NCBI RefSeq assembly: GCF_008369935.1
Contig: NZ_VTUZ01000001.1
Coordinates: 1-64,000, forward strand
From: Paraburkholderia panacisoli
GTDB taxonomy: Bacteria > Pseudomonadota > Gammaproteobacteria > Burkholderiales > Burkholderiaceae
Length of the DNA: 64,000 nt
Direction: 5' to 3'
The translations under genes were made by a program, and so were the position numbers. Shown here one piece after another: positions 8,778 through 17,880 of the stretch. Positions within the stretch are counted from its first letter, which is position 1. Every line of letters starts with the position of its first letter. Below the pieces are notes generated by a model that was not told the origin of the DNA, searched no databases, and worked only from the letters and a program-made list of their open reading frames with translations.

Positions 8778-9017
8778 TCAGTCGTGCATATCGCCGAGAA
8801 TGGTGTAGCAGGCGGCGAGCAGCACCGCGAAGGACACCAGCAGGCAGGCAATGCCGACGCGCGTCAGCAGATTGGGCCAACGCGCGACCGGTAGCGCGTC
8901 CATTTCTGCGATGCGCGCCGTCTGGCCGGGATCGCGGCCGATCGCGACAGGCACGAGTGCCACGCAGATCAGCGCGAGGGTCACGACAAAGATTTTCAGG
9001 GCGGAGAAGGTGCTCAT
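8778..9017 (-). CDS. Two-helix small membrane protein
   Basis: A 79-residue hypothetical protein. Two hydrophobic helices are visible at about residues 3-25 and 49-73, separated by a short charged loop containing GRDPGQTARIAEMDALP. Both termini are predicted on the same side, probably cytoplasmic. An earlier in-frame ATG at 9080 would add an atypical aromatic N-terminus encoded by the AT-rich promoter-like stretch 9055-9080, so I prefer 9017. No function can be assigned. Confidence 0.65.
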   Translation of the reverse strand: MSTFSALKIFVVTLALICVALVPVAIGRDPGQTARIAEMDALPVARWPNLLTRVGIACLLVSFAVLLAACYTILGDMHD

Positions 9018-9226
9018 GGCGAGCTGTCTGAGGCCTGACGGCTGCGGGGACGAAAAATAAATCTTAAAAATACGTTCCATAGGACGATATGAGACACATC
9101 CTAAAATTGACGGCAACCGCGCTGCGCGGTCCCTTCGAAGGCGGCATGCTATGCTTTTGAGGTCCAGATCAAGCGTTGCCGCGCGTGGCCCGAGATCGTC
9201 CAGAACACTTTCGAGGAGAATCCTTC

Positions 9227-9613
9227 ATGTCGATGCGAACCCGTGTACTGCTTCACCTGGCCGGCGCCGGCCTGCTGCTGGGCGGTGCGATCGGCGCGCA
9301 AGCGGCGAATCTCGATTTTTTGCACGACACCCCGATGGCGTACATGAAGCAGCGCGACATCGACTCGGTCAAGAAGGCGGTGTTCAGCGCGCTCAACGAG
9401 CAGAAGGACGGCACTAGCGTCACCTGGGTCAACGAAGGCACCGGCAACAGCGTGAAGATCGACGCGACCATTACCGTCGCCAGCACCGCCAACGACGGTG
9501 GGCGCACCTGCCGCGACCTCGGCGTGATGCTGAATGCGAAAGGGCAGTCGATGAACCTACACCCGCAGTTTTGCAAGCAAGGCAGCGGCACCTGGCAATT
9601 GCAGAAAAAGTAA
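9227..9613 (+). CDS. Exported surface-antigen-like protein (COG4520-type)
   Basis: A 128-residue protein with a cleavable signal peptide ending near AQAAN and a small mature domain containing FLHDTPMAYMKQRDID, NEGTGNSVKIDATITV and a Cys pair (DGGRTCRDLGVM and PQFCKQGSGTW) likely to form a disulfide. This pattern resembles the RT0821/Lpp0805 outer membrane surface antigen family, usually of unknown function. The start is well supported by GAGGAG eight bases upstream. A single rightward gene, followed 85 bp later by a Nudix hydrolase. Confidence 0.75.
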   Translation: MSMRTRVLLHLAGAGLLLGGAIGAQAANLDFLHDTPMAYMKQRDIDSVKKAVFSALNEQKDGTSVTWVNEGTGNSVKIDATITVASTANDGGRTCRDLGVMLNAKGQSMNLHPQFCKQGSGTWQLQKK

Positions 9614-9698
9614 TGAGCATGCAGGCCGTGATGGCAACGCGCGCAGGCCGGTCAGCGGCGCGGCTCGCCACCGTGTATTGCCGCGGCACACTGCGACG

Positions 9699-10148
9699 AT
9701 GAGCCCGCGGGTCATTTCGTGCGGCATCGTTCTGCTTGACCCGGACGGTCGCGTGCTGCTCGCGCACGCCACCGAGACGTCGCATTGGGACATTCCGAAA
9801 GGGCACGGCGAGGAGGGCGAAGCGCCGCACGTCACGGCGCTGCGCGAGATGGTCGAGGAGACCGGCATCGCGATCGAGCCTGACCGCCTGAAGGACCTTG
9901 GCCTGTACGTCTACCGGCGCGACAAGGATCTGCATCTGTTCGCCGCGCGTGCCGCCGCCGCCGAACTCGACCTGAGTTCATGCACCTGCACGTCGTTGTT
10001 TCCGCGACGCTCGGACGGCACGCTGATTCCCGAAATGGACGCGTACCGCTGGGCCGCGATTGACGAAATCCCCAAGTATGCGAGCCGCAGTCTGACGCGG
10101 CTTTTTCAGACCACGCTGTCGCTGGCGGAGCTGCATCGGACACTGTAG
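9699..10148 (+). CDS. Nudix hydrolase
   Basis: A 149-residue cytosolic protein with a complete Nudix box, GHGEEGEAPHVTALREM followed by VEETGI, matching GX5EX7REUXEEXGU. The preceding HWDIPKGH is the usual lead-in strand. Nudix enzymes hydrolyse nucleoside diphosphates linked to another moiety; the substrate here is unknown. The ATG at 9699 is chosen. A TTG codon 21 bases upstream is also in frame but lacks support. Confidence 0.88.
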   Translation: MSPRVISCGIVLLDPDGRVLLAHATETSHWDIPKGHGEEGEAPHVTALREMVEETGIAIEPDRLKDLGLYVYRRDKDLHLFAARAAAAELDLSSCTCTSLFPRRSDGTLIPEMDAYRWAAIDEIPKYASRSLTRLFQTTLSLAELHRTL

Positions 10149-10277
10149 CGTCGGCGGGTGGGCGGGGGCGGCGGAGGGCCGCTTATGAGCGGGCAGAGGC
10201 ACGCATGAACGGGCAGCAGACGAAACGCGTAGATCCGCCGGCGCGCGGGCCGCGCGCCTCAGGCGTAACCCTCACGC

Positions 10278-11306
10278 TCAGTCGAGCGCGTGGTCGTTCG
10301 GATGCGCGAACAGCGCGCGGTTCTGTTCCGACAGCGGAAAATTAAGATTGATGCCGTGTGGCGGAATGGGTTGCGTGAACCACTGCTTGTACAGGCGTTC
10401 CGCCTCGCCGGAAGTCTGCCCGCGTGCGATCACCCCGTTCACCAGATTGCGGAACGGCTCGTCGCCCTTGCGGAACATGCACGCGTAGGCTTCGGAGCCG
10501 AGCGGTGTGCCCGTCACCACGAAGTCGTCGGGACGCGGGTCGGTCGCACGGAAGCCGTACACGATCGGCTCGTCCATCACGAAGGCCACCGCCCGATCTT
10601 CCTTGAGCGCGGTGAATGCTTCCTGATGATCGCGCGCACTGGTGATGCGCATGTTCAGATGCTTGTCGGTGTTCAGACGGCGCAACAAGCGTTCGTCGGA
10701 CGTGCCTGCGGTCGTCACGACCGGCTTGCCGGCCAGGTCGGCGAAATCCGTAATGCCGCTATTCTTGCGCGTGATCATGCGCACCGTGTACTGGAAGAAG
10801 CTATTCGAGAAGGCGGCCACGTTTTCGCGCTCCACCGTGTGCGTGGTCGAGCCGCACTCCAGATCGATCTGGTTGTTCTGCAGCATCGGCGTGCGGTTCG
10901 ACGAGGTCACGGTGATTTCGTGCACCTTCAGTTGCGGCATGCCAAGCGTCTTGCGGATTTCATCGACGATTTGCAGCGCGATGGTCTGCGAGTAGCCGAT
11001 CGTGTGTTTGCCGTCGAAGTACGAGAAGGGGATCGACGCCTCACGCACGCCGAGCACGACCACACCGTCGTCGTGAATCTTCTTCAGTGTGCCGGTGAGT
11101 TCGTCCGCGCGGGCCGGGCAGGCAAGCGACGCCGCGCCGAACGTGGCCAGCGCCACCAGTGCGCAACGCGCGCGATGCGCGAAGCGTGCCGCGTGAGCGG
11201 TGCACGCGGCGGGAACGGCACGCATGCGAGTTGCGCGGCGTGAGCCTTGAGCCGTGCCTGTCGTCATCGCCCTGTTACTCGCCATGCTGCGGGCTGCAAC
11301 TTTCAT
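10278..11306 (-). CDS. Amino-acid ABC transporter periplasmic binding protein
   Basis: A 342-residue solute-binding protein of the family-3 (polar amino acid) group, closest in style to the glutamate/aspartate-binding protein GltI. Visible hallmarks are GVVVLGVREASIPFSYFD at the start of the mature domain, DLECGSTTHTVERE, and an acidic DEPIVYGF segment late in lobe 1. The N-terminus is long: if ATG 11306 (AGGGAGA five bases upstream) is used, about 40 basic residues precede the signal helix ending ACPARAD; an internal Met closer to the helix is possible. No permease or ATPase is adjacent, so it is an orphan binding protein or serves a transporter elsewhere. Confidence 0.85.
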   Translation of the reverse strand: MKVAARSMASNRAMTTGTAQGSRRATRMRAVPAACTAHAARFAHRARCALVALATFGAASLACPARADELTGTLKKIHDDGVVVLGVREASIPFSYFDGKHTIGYSQTIALQIVDEIRKTLGMPQLKVHEITVTSSNRTPMLQNNQIDLECGSTTHTVERENVAAFSNSFFQYTVRMITRKNSGITDFADLAGKPVVTTAGTSDERLLRRLNTDKHLNMRITSARDHQEAFTALKEDRAVAFVMDEPIVYGFRATDPRPDDFVVTGTPLGSEAYACMFRKGDEPFRNLVNGVIARGQTSGEAERLYKQWFTQPIPPHGINLNFPLSEQNRALFAHPNDHALD

Positions 11307-11370
11307 CGGGTCTCCCTGACTGGCGCGTCCAACAGGCCGCGCCGTCACTGTCGATGGAACATCATGCAAC

Positions 11371-11406
11371 GAAACGGCGTGCACCTCGTGAGCGAGATGC
11401 ACGCCG
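11371..11406 (-). terminator. Terminator hairpin after glnS
   Basis: A 14-bp stem with a single mismatch (CGGCGTGCA-x-CTCG and its complement) closes on a four-base loop just beyond the glnS stop. On the minus strand it is followed by TTTCGTTG, a weak U-tract. Likely rho-independent termination, imperfect. Confidence 0.6.
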
Positions 11407-11455
11407 TATTCAACTTCCCAACTTCAGATGCGTTACTGACGGTAGCCGCTCCAGC

Positions 11456-13165
11456 TTACGCCGGCTTGCCCCAGCTGTCGCGCAAGCTGACGATGCGATT
11501 GAACACGGGTTTGCCCGGCTGCGAATCGACACGGTCGGCGACGAAATAGCCGTGGCGCTCGAACTGGTAGCGCTGTTCCGGCAGCGCGTCGCGCGCGCCC
11601 GGTTCCAGGTACGCGTTGACTACGCGTTTCGAATCCGGATTCAGCGCTTCGAGGAAGTCGCGGCCGCCGGCGTCCGGCTGCGGCTCCTTGAACAGCCGGT
11701 CGTAGATGCGTACTTCAGCCGGGCAGGCGGCGGCCGCGCTGACCCAGTGAATGTTGCCCTTGACCTTGTAGGTGTTCGCGCCTTCGGTGCCCGATTTGCT
11801 GTCCGGGAAGTAGTTGCAGTGGACCGCGACGACGTTGCCGTTCTCGTCCTTGTCCGCGCCCGTGCATTCGATCACGTAGCCGTAGCGCAGCCGCACCTTG
11901 TTGCCGGGGAACAGGCGGAAGTAGCCCTTCGGCGGCGCTTCGTTGTAGTCATCGCGCTCGATCCACAGTTCGCGCGAAATCGGAAACTCGCGCAGACCCT
12001 GTTCCGGATGATGCGGATGGACCGGCGCGCTGCACGGCTCGGTGGCGCCTTCGGGGAAGTTGTCGATGATCAGCTTCAGCGGATCGAGCACGGCGGCCGT
12101 GCGCGGCGCCTTGTCGTCGAGATCGTCGCGCAGCGCACCTTCGAACACGCTCATGTCGATCCACGAGTCGACCTTGGTGACGCCGATGCGTTCGCAGAAC
12201 AGCTGGATCGCCTCGGGCGTGAAGCCGCGCCGGCGCACGCCGACGATGGTCGGCAGGCGCGGGTCGTCCCAGCCGTCTACGTGGCCTTCGTTCACCAGTT
12301 GCAGCAGCTTGCGCTTGCTGGTGATCGCGTAGGTCAGGTTCAGACGCGAGAACTCGATTTGTTGCGGCAGCGGGCGCGTGAAGACGCCCGCTTCGGCCAG
12401 CTCGTTCAAAATCCAGTCGTACAGCGGCCGATGGTCTTCGAACTCCAACGTGCACAGCGAATGCGTGATGTTTTCGAGCGCGTCCGAGATGCAGTGCGTG
12501 TAGTCGTACATCGGATACACGCACCATTTGTCGCCGGTGCGGTAGTGGTGCGCGAAGCGGATCCGGTAGATCACCGGGTCGCGCATGTTGAAGTTCGGCG
12601 ACGACATGTCGATCTTCGCGCGCAATACGTGCTCGCCTTCCTTGAACTCGCCGGCCTTCATGCGGCGGAACAGGTCGAGGTTCTCGTGCACCGAGCGCTC
12701 GCGGAAGCGCGACGGCGTGCCGACTTCCGTGGCCGAGCCGCGGTTCGCGCGCATTTCTTCGGCCGACTGGCTGTCCACGTAGGCCTTGCCGCGCTCGATC
12801 AGCAGTTCGGCAAACTCGTACAGCTTGTCGTAGTAGTCGCTCGCGTAATAGAGCTCTTCCTTGCCGTCTTTTTCCCATTCGAAGCCGAGCCAGCGCACCG
12901 AGTCGATGATGGAATCGACGTATTCGACGCTTTCCTTTTCCGGATTGGTGTCGTCAAAGCGCAGATGGCACACGCCGCCGTAGCTGCGCGCGACGCCGAA
13001 GTTCAGGCAGATGCTTTTGGCGTGACCGATGTGCAGATAGCCGTTCGGCTCGGGCGGAAAGCGCGTTTCGACCCGCTGGCCCCACTTGCCGGTGCGGTTG
13101 TCGTCGTCAATGATGTTGCGGATGAAATTGGATGCCGCTGGCGCGTCGTTGCGTTCGGTATTCAT
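11456..13165 (-). CDS. glnS: Glutaminyl-tRNA synthetase
   Basis: A 569-residue class I aminoacyl-tRNA synthetase that charges tRNA-Gln. The HIGH-type motif is seen as [12 protein letters not shown] with the upstream FPPEPNG signature. Length fits bacterial GlnRS without an added domain. The ATG at 13165 begins a typical N-terminus ([18 protein letters not shown]). No strong ribosome binding site precedes it. A monocistronic leftward gene with a terminator-like hairpin about 50 bp downstream. A 664-bp gap separates it from the divergent gamma-glutamyltransferase gene. Confidence 0.96.
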   Translation of the reverse strand: MNTERNDAPAASNFIRNIIDDDNRTGKWGQRVETRFPPEPNGYLHIGHAKSICLNFGVARSYGGVCHLRFDDTNPEKESVEYVDSIIDSVRWLGFEWEKDGKEELYYASDYYDKLYEFAELLIERGKAYVDSQSAEEMRANRGSATEVGTPSRFRERSVHENLDLFRRMKAGEFKEGEHVLRAKIDMSSPNFNMRDPVIYRIRFAHHYRTGDKWCVYPMYDYTHCISDALENITHSLCTLEFEDHRPLYDWILNELAEAGVFTRPLPQQIEFSRLNLTYAITSKRKLLQLVNEGHVDGWDDPRLPTIVGVRRRGFTPEAIQLFCERIGVTKVDSWIDMSVFEGALRDDLDDKAPRTAAVLDPLKLIIDNFPEGATEPCSAPVHPHHPEQGLREFPISRELWIERDDYNEAPPKGYFRLFPGNKVRLRYGYVIECTGADKDENGNVVAVHCNYFPDSKSGTEGANTYKVKGNIHWVSAAAACPAEVRIYDRLFKEPQPDAGGRDFLEALNPDSKRVVNAYLEPGARDALPEQRYQFERHGYFVADRVDSQPGKPVFNRIVSLRDSWGKPA

Positions 13166-13829
13166 GCGAGAAGGTGAGAGTCTGTCGGGGACGCGTGGTG
13201 CGCCCACTTATCCGACAATTCTACCTGAGCAGTCCGCTGGCGGCAGGCGAATGCGGCGCACAGCCAACGTTTGAGCGCTTTTGATGCGGATGCGGGGCCG
13301 CGCGGGCGCTGTAACAGGAGGTAAAACGTTTTGTTCGCGCAGCCGCCGGCGACTTAGGATGCCAGCGGCGCGGGTTCGTCAGCGGGGTGTGGCGCAGGTG
13401 CCGCGGATGGCCAGCGCATGGTGCTTTCCTATGCCGCACGGCGTTCGTGCGGCGCGAGAGGGTTCATGCTGGCGAGGGCAGACCGCCTCTTCAGGCCGCG
13501 CCCGGTCCGCATTCAAGCGTCCATTCACGCCGCGTTCGACGGTCATGCCGCTTTGACCCACCTTTGGTCCGCTTCGGACCGCATGCTGGCCGCACACGGT
13601 TGGCATGAACGCGGAGGTGGCCCGCAGAGCGCAAAACGTGGCGAGCGGGTTGCCGTTTCGCGGCGTGTGTGCCCGCCACTCGATATTTCCGGGGCCGTGC
13701 AGCCTGCGCGTCGACGCGCAGCGCGCGCACTCGTCGCAGCCGTCCACTCAGGCCGCACCGCCCACTGCACCTTGCACGAACGAGCGCCGTTCGTGCACCA
13801 TGGCGCCCTTAGTTGCCGGAGTTTCTCGG
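13166..13829. other. Long divergent gap glnS/ggt, no gene recognised
   Basis: This stretch has several open frames on both strands, but their translations are Arg/Ala/Pro-rich and mutually overlapping, as expected for shadows in GC-rich DNA. An AGGAGG at 13317-13322 is followed only by a TTG opening an eight-codon frame, which I do not call. Promoters for glnS and ggt must lie here but are not obvious. Confidence 0.45.
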
Positions 13830-15593
13830 ATGTCTGTCCCGACGCACGGCGCGCCTCGCGCGCTTTTCGCTTCTTTGTCCTCGTCCCGGATCGCGCGCGC
13901 CGCGGTTCTATGCGCCGCGTTCGGCGTGTTAGCCGGCGGCGCCGTCGCGCCCGCCCCCGCGCTGGCGAAAACCGCGCCGCCCAAGCCCGCGCTCGACGCA
14001 TCGGCGGTGGCCGTGCCGGATCGCTATAGCGCCGACACCGCACAGCAGATCTTCGCTGCCGGCGGCAACGCGGTGGATGCCGCCGTCGCGATCGCCTTCA
14101 CGTTGGCCGTGACGCGTCCTGACGCGGGGAATATCGGCGGGGGTGGGTTCATGACGCTGTTCATGGACGGCAAGCCGTACTTTCTCGACTACCGCGAGCG
14201 CGCGCCGCAACAGGCGACCCGCGACACGTACCTCGACGACAAGGGCAACCTGGTGCCGGGCATGAGCGTCGTCGGCCACCGCGCGGTGGGTGTGCCGGGG
14301 ACCGTCGAGGGCATGTGGGAAGCGCAGCAGCGTTTCGGCAAACTGAAGTGGAAGCAGGTGCTCGCGCCCGCCATCCGCTATGCGACCGACGGCTTCGAGG
14401 TCGATCCGTCGCTGCAGCAGCGTCGCGACGCGGCGGCGAAGAATTTCGCCGGCAAGACCAATTTCGATGCGTACTTCTCGGGTCTGAAGGCGGGCGCGAC
14501 GTTCCGTCAGCCCGAACTCGCGCAGACCTTGTCGCGGATCGCCGGCGATGGCGGCCGCGAGTTCTACGAAGGTCGCACGGCGGACCAGATCGCCCGGCAG
14601 ATGTACGGCCATGGCCTCGTCACGAAGCAGGACCTGATTCAATACAAGGCGGTGTGGCGCCAGCCGCTCTCCGCCGACTGGAACGGCTACCGCGTGATCA
14701 CCGCGCCGCCGCCGAGTTCGGGTGGGATCGGGCTGATCCAGATGCTGAAGATGAAAGCCGATCTGAAACCGGCATTCGACGGCATCGAGTTGAATTCGGC
14801 GCCGTATATTCACCTGATCGCGCAGATCGAGGACCGCGTATTTGCTGACCGGCAGCGCTATCTCGGCGATCCGGATGCGGAAAAGGTGCCGGCGGCCAAA
14901 CTGATCGACGACGCCTACCTCGCGCAGCGCGCCGGCGAAGTCAAACCCGACGAAGTGCCGGGCGCGACGCCGGTCAAGGCGGGCCTCGGCGACGCGCTGC
15001 CGGAGAAGGCGCAAACCACGCATTTCTCGGTCGTCGACAAATGGGGCAATGCGGTGTCGAACACGTACACGCTCAACGGCGATTTCGGCGCGGGTGTGGT
15101 GGTGGACGGCGGCGGCTTCCTGCTGAACGACGCGATGGACGACTTCGTCACCAAGCCGGGCAGCGAGAGCGCGGGCGGCGTGAGTGGCGCGGAGGCCAAT
15201 ACGGTGGCACCGGGGCGTCGCCCGCTTTCGTCGATGACGCCCACGCTTCTGCTGAAGGACAACAAGGTGGCGCTGGTGATCGGCACGCCGGGCGGCTCGC
15301 GCATCCTGACGTCGATTTTCCAGGTGATGACCAACCTGTACGACTTCAACATGGCGCCCACTGACGCGCTTGCCGCGATGCGTTTCCATCATCAACTGCT
15401 GCCGCAGAAGACGATCTATTTCGAGCCGTTCCATCCAGTCACGGGCGAGCTTGCCGAGCAGTTGAAGGCGATGGGCTACACGCTGGAAGAGCAGTCGTTC
15501 AACGGCGATGTGCAGCTGATCCGCGTGGAGGGTACAGCGCCTGAGCCGGCGGCGGACCCGCGCGGGGTGGGCGTGGGGCGGGTGATCCGGTGA
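13830..15593 (+). CDS. ggt: Gamma-glutamyltransferase
   Basis: A 587-residue periplasmic enzyme of the Ntn-hydrolase fold that cleaves gamma-glutamyl bonds, for example in glutathione, and transfers the glutamyl group. It has an N-terminal signal peptide, then AAGGNAVDAAVAIAF and GNIGGGGFM typical of the large subunit. The autoprocessing site is TTHFSVVDKWGN, whose second Thr becomes the N-terminal nucleophile of the small subunit. The oxyanion/substrate motif RPLSSMTPT and GTPGGSRI follow. The start at 13830 has GGAG nine bases upstream; an ATG at 13800 is possible but unsupported. Confidence 0.93.
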   Translation: MSVPTHGAPRALFASLSSSRIARAAVLCAAFGVLAGGAVAPAPALAKTAPPKPALDASAVAVPDRYSADTAQQIFAAGGNAVDAAVAIAFTLAVTRPDAGNIGGGGFMTLFMDGKPYFLDYRERAPQQATRDTYLDDKGNLVPGMSVVGHRAVGVPGTVEGMWEAQQRFGKLKWKQVLAPAIRYATDGFEVDPSLQQRRDAAAKNFAGKTNFDAYFSGLKAGATFRQPELAQTLSRIAGDGGREFYEGRTADQIARQMYGHGLVTKQDLIQYKAVWRQPLSADWNGYRVITAPPPSSGGIGLIQMLKMKADLKPAFDGIELNSAPYIHLIAQIEDRVFADRQRYLGDPDAEKVPAAKLIDDAYLAQRAGEVKPDEVPGATPVKAGLGDALPEKAQTTHFSVVDKWGNAVSNTYTLNGDFGAGVVVDGGGFLLNDAMDDFVTKPGSESAGGVSGAEANTVAPGRRPLSSMTPTLLLKDNKVALVIGTPGGSRILTSIFQVMTNLYDFNMAPTDALAAMRFHHQLLPQKTIYFEPFHPVTGELAEQLKAMGYTLEEQSFNGDVQLIRVEGTAPEPAADPRGVGVGRVIR

Positions 15594-15668
15594 GGCTGGG
15601 CGTTCGGCTGCGGTGAGCGGATGCGATAAGCGAACCGCAGCAGGCGAACGGGCATCAGGCGGAGCGCG

Positions 15669-15711
15669 ACCAGCACGCAATCGCACGCAACCAGCACGCA
15701 ACCAGCAGGCA
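15669..15711. repeat. Degenerate 10-11 bp direct repeats
   Basis: Four tandem copies of a unit close to ACCAGCACGCA (one copy 10 bp, the rest 11 bp) lie in the short gap before the RBBP9-type hydrolase gene. They end in a run of A. They may be simple slippage product or affect translation initiation. Confidence 0.55.
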
Positions 15712-15743
15712 ACAAAAAAACCGACCACAAGCGGGAAAGCGGG

Positions 15744-16304
15744 ATGAGCGAACAAAAACTGAACACACTCGTGCTGCCGGGTTATCAGAACTCCGGCGCC
15801 GGTCACTGGCAAACGCGCTGGGAAGAACGCGATCCCACATTCGCGCGAGTGCAAATGCCCGACTGGGATCATCCCGCTCGCGACGCGTGGTGCCGTGCGC
15901 TCGACGCCGCGGTGGCCGCCGCCGATGCGCCGGTGATGTTCGCAGCCCACAGTCTCGGCTGCCTGACGACGGCTTTCTGGGCGTCGCAGTACGCGAGCGC
16001 GGCGCAGCTTGCGAAAGTGGCGGGCGCCTTGCTGGTCGCGGTGCCCGATCCGGCCGGGCCGCATTTTCCACAGGACGCCAGCGGGTTCGCGCCGGTGCCG
16101 CTCACCCGTTTGCCGTTCCCGACCATGGTCGTGGCGAGCAGCGACGATCCCTACGGGGGCGTGCCGTTTTCACGGACCTGCGCGAACGGATGGGGCAGCC
16201 GCTGGGTGGACATCGGCGAGCGCGGCCACATCAACGCGGACAGCGGCCTTGGCGATTGGGACGAAGGGCGGCGCTGGCTGGCTTCGCTCGCCGCGCAGGG
16301 CTGA
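15744..16304 (+). CDS. RBBP9/YdeN-type serine hydrolase
   Basis: A 186-residue alpha/beta hydrolase of the RBBP9/YdeN family. The nucleophile elbow is AHSLGC, the acidic residue lies in VASSDDPYGG, and the catalytic His is in ERGHINADSG, completing the Ser-Asp-His triad. The opening LVLPGYQNSGAGHWQTRWE, including the GHWQ motif, is characteristic of the family. These are small cytosolic esterases of uncertain substrate. A single rightward gene 150 bp downstream of ggt. Confidence 0.87.
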   Translation: MSEQKLNTLVLPGYQNSGAGHWQTRWEERDPTFARVQMPDWDHPARDAWCRALDAAVAAADAPVMFAAHSLGCLTTAFWASQYASAAQLAKVAGALLVAVPDPAGPHFPQDASGFAPVPLTRLPFPTMVVASSDDPYGGVPFSRTCANGWGSRWVDIGERGHINADSGLGDWDEGRRWLASLAAQG

Positions 16305-16355
16305 ACTTGCGGCGATGCGAGGACCGGCCCCGCATCGCCAGCACAACCTGGTACG

Positions 16356-17576
16356 TCAAATCACCGACTTCGCCCGCAACGCCGCAACCGCCGCATCGTC
16401 ATAACCGAGCACGTCGCGCAAGATGCTCTCGGTGTGCTCGCCGAGCATAGGCGGATGAGCCAGCGCCTCGGGCGGCGTCCCGCTCATATTGATCGGATTG
16501 CGCACCAGCTTGACCGTGCCGCCCGACGGATGCGGCAGATCGACCTGCATCCCGCGCGCCACCACCTGCTCGTTCTCGAACACTTCGGCGAGATCGTTGA
16601 TCGGCCCGCACGGCACGCCTGCCGCTTCGAGTGCGCCAATCCATTGCTGCTTGTCTTGCAGACGGACCATGTCGGCGAGGATCGGCACGAGGATGTCGCG
16701 ATGGCGCACGCGCGCCGGATTGGTCGCGAAACGCTCGTCGTCAGCGAGTTCGGGCCGGCCGCCCGCTTCGACGAACTTGCGGAACTGCCCGTCGTTGCCG
16801 ACCGCGACGATGATCCAGCCGTCGCTCGTCTGGAAGGTCTGATACGGCACGATGTTCGGATGCGCATTGCCCCAACGCACCGGCGGCTGGCCGCTCGCCA
16901 GATAGTTCGAATTCATGTTGGCGAGCATCGCCACCTGCACGTCGAGCAGCGCCATGTCGATGTATTGACCTTCGCCCGTGCGGTCGCGGTGGGTGAGCGC
17001 GGTGAGCACGGCGATGGTCGAATACATGCCGGTCATCAGGTCGGCGATGGCGACGCCGGCCTTTTGCGGACCGCCGCCGGGCTGGCCGTCGCGCTCGCCG
17101 GTAATGCTCATGAAGCCGCCGATTCCCTGCACGATGAAGTCGTAGCCGGCGCGCTGCGCATACGGCCCGGTCTGCCCGAAGCCCGTCACCGAGCAATAGA
17201 TCAGATCGGGCTTCACTTCCTTGAGCGACGCGTAGTCGAGCCCATACTTCTTCAACTGGCCGACCTTGTAGTTCTCCAGCACCACGTCGCTCTGCGCAGC
17301 CAGTTCGCGGATGATCCGCTGGCCTTCGGGCGATGCGATGTCGACCGTGACCGAGCGCTTGTTGCGGTTCGCCGCGAGGTAGTACGCGGCCTCGTGCGTG
17401 TCGGTGCCCTGCGGCGTCTTGAGATACGGAGGGCCCCAGTGGCGGGTGTCGTCGCCGACCTCGGGGCGTTCGATCTTGATGACGTCGGCGCCGAAATCGG
17501 CGAGCGTTTGCGCGCACCAGGGGCCGGCGAGCACGCGGGTGAGATCCAGCACGCGGATATGACTGAGAGCGCCCAT
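16356..17576 (-). CDS. CoA transferase family III (CaiB/BaiF)
   Basis: A 406-residue protein of the class III CoA-transferase family, which moves CoA between carboxylic acids (formyl-CoA transferase, CaiB and relatives). Typical segments are [47 protein letters not shown] and [16 protein letters not shown]. The last of these carries the conserved Asp that forms the acyl anhydride. The start is set where the core begins. No acyl-CoA dehydrogenase, dehydratase or decarboxylase lies alongside, so the substrate is unknown. Convergent with the hydrolase gene and divergent from alaS. Confidence 0.9.
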   Translation of the reverse strand: MGALSHIRVLDLTRVLAGPWCAQTLADFGADVIKIERPEVGDDTRHWGPPYLKTPQGTDTHEAAYYLAANRNKRSVTVDIASPEGQRIIRELAAQSDVVLENYKVGQLKKYGLDYASLKEVKPDLIYCSVTGFGQTGPYAQRAGYDFIVQGIGGFMSITGERDGQPGGGPQKAGVAIADLMTGMYSTIAVLTALTHRDRTGEGQYIDMALLDVQVAMLANMNSNYLASGQPPVRWGNAHPNIVPYQTFQTSDGWIIVAVGNDGQFRKFVEAGGRPELADDERFATNPARVRHRDILVPILADMVRLQDKQQWIGALEAAGVPCGPINDLAEVFENEQVVARGMQVDLPHPSGGTVKLVRNPINMSGTPPEALAHPPMLGEHTESILRDVLGYDDAAVAALRAKSVI

Positions 17577-17880
17577 ATTGATCAAATGTCTCCTAGGTAG
17601 CCAGGCAGCGCGCAAGGCGCCGCGGATCGGGGCAATCTTAAGCGATTCGCGCAGGTCTGCGCACTCAGCCGGACGGCATAGGACAGTTCGGCGCGTCCCG
17701 AGATGGCGCGTGGTCCAGGCCACGCGCGGCCAAACCCGGTCAAACCTGGCCGAACGGCCAACGTACCGGGCGCGCCGTCGCGCAGCCGCGCCGATCCCGT
17801 ATAATCAGTCGTTTAAGAAACAAACAGTTGGCGCATCCCACGATGCCGCCGGTAACAGCCAGGACCGTCCCCCGCACGCT
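17577..17880 (+). promoter_or_regulatory. alaS promoter region
   Basis: The gap between the divergent CoA-transferase gene and alaS contains a consensus -10 TATAAT at 17800-17805. No good -35 is seen 17 bases upstream. The transcript would carry a leader of about 70 bases before the alaS ATG. No Ala-rich leader peptide or T-box-like structure is apparent. Confidence 0.45.

Noticed and set aside
9067..9080. The 14-mer AAAATACGTTCCAT, also found at 40001-40014 in the inositol operator
   Set aside because: At 9067 the left arm is TTAA rather than GGAA, so the dyad is missing. Chance repeats of this length are expected in 64 kb.
13317..13360. AGGAGG followed by a TTG codon and an eight-codon frame
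   Set aside because: Too short, weak start codon, no hydrophobic or conserved character.
13379..13747. Leftward 122-codon frame in the glnS/ggt gap
   Set aside because: Cys/Arg/Pro-rich, overlaps equally long frames on the other strand, no ribosome site.
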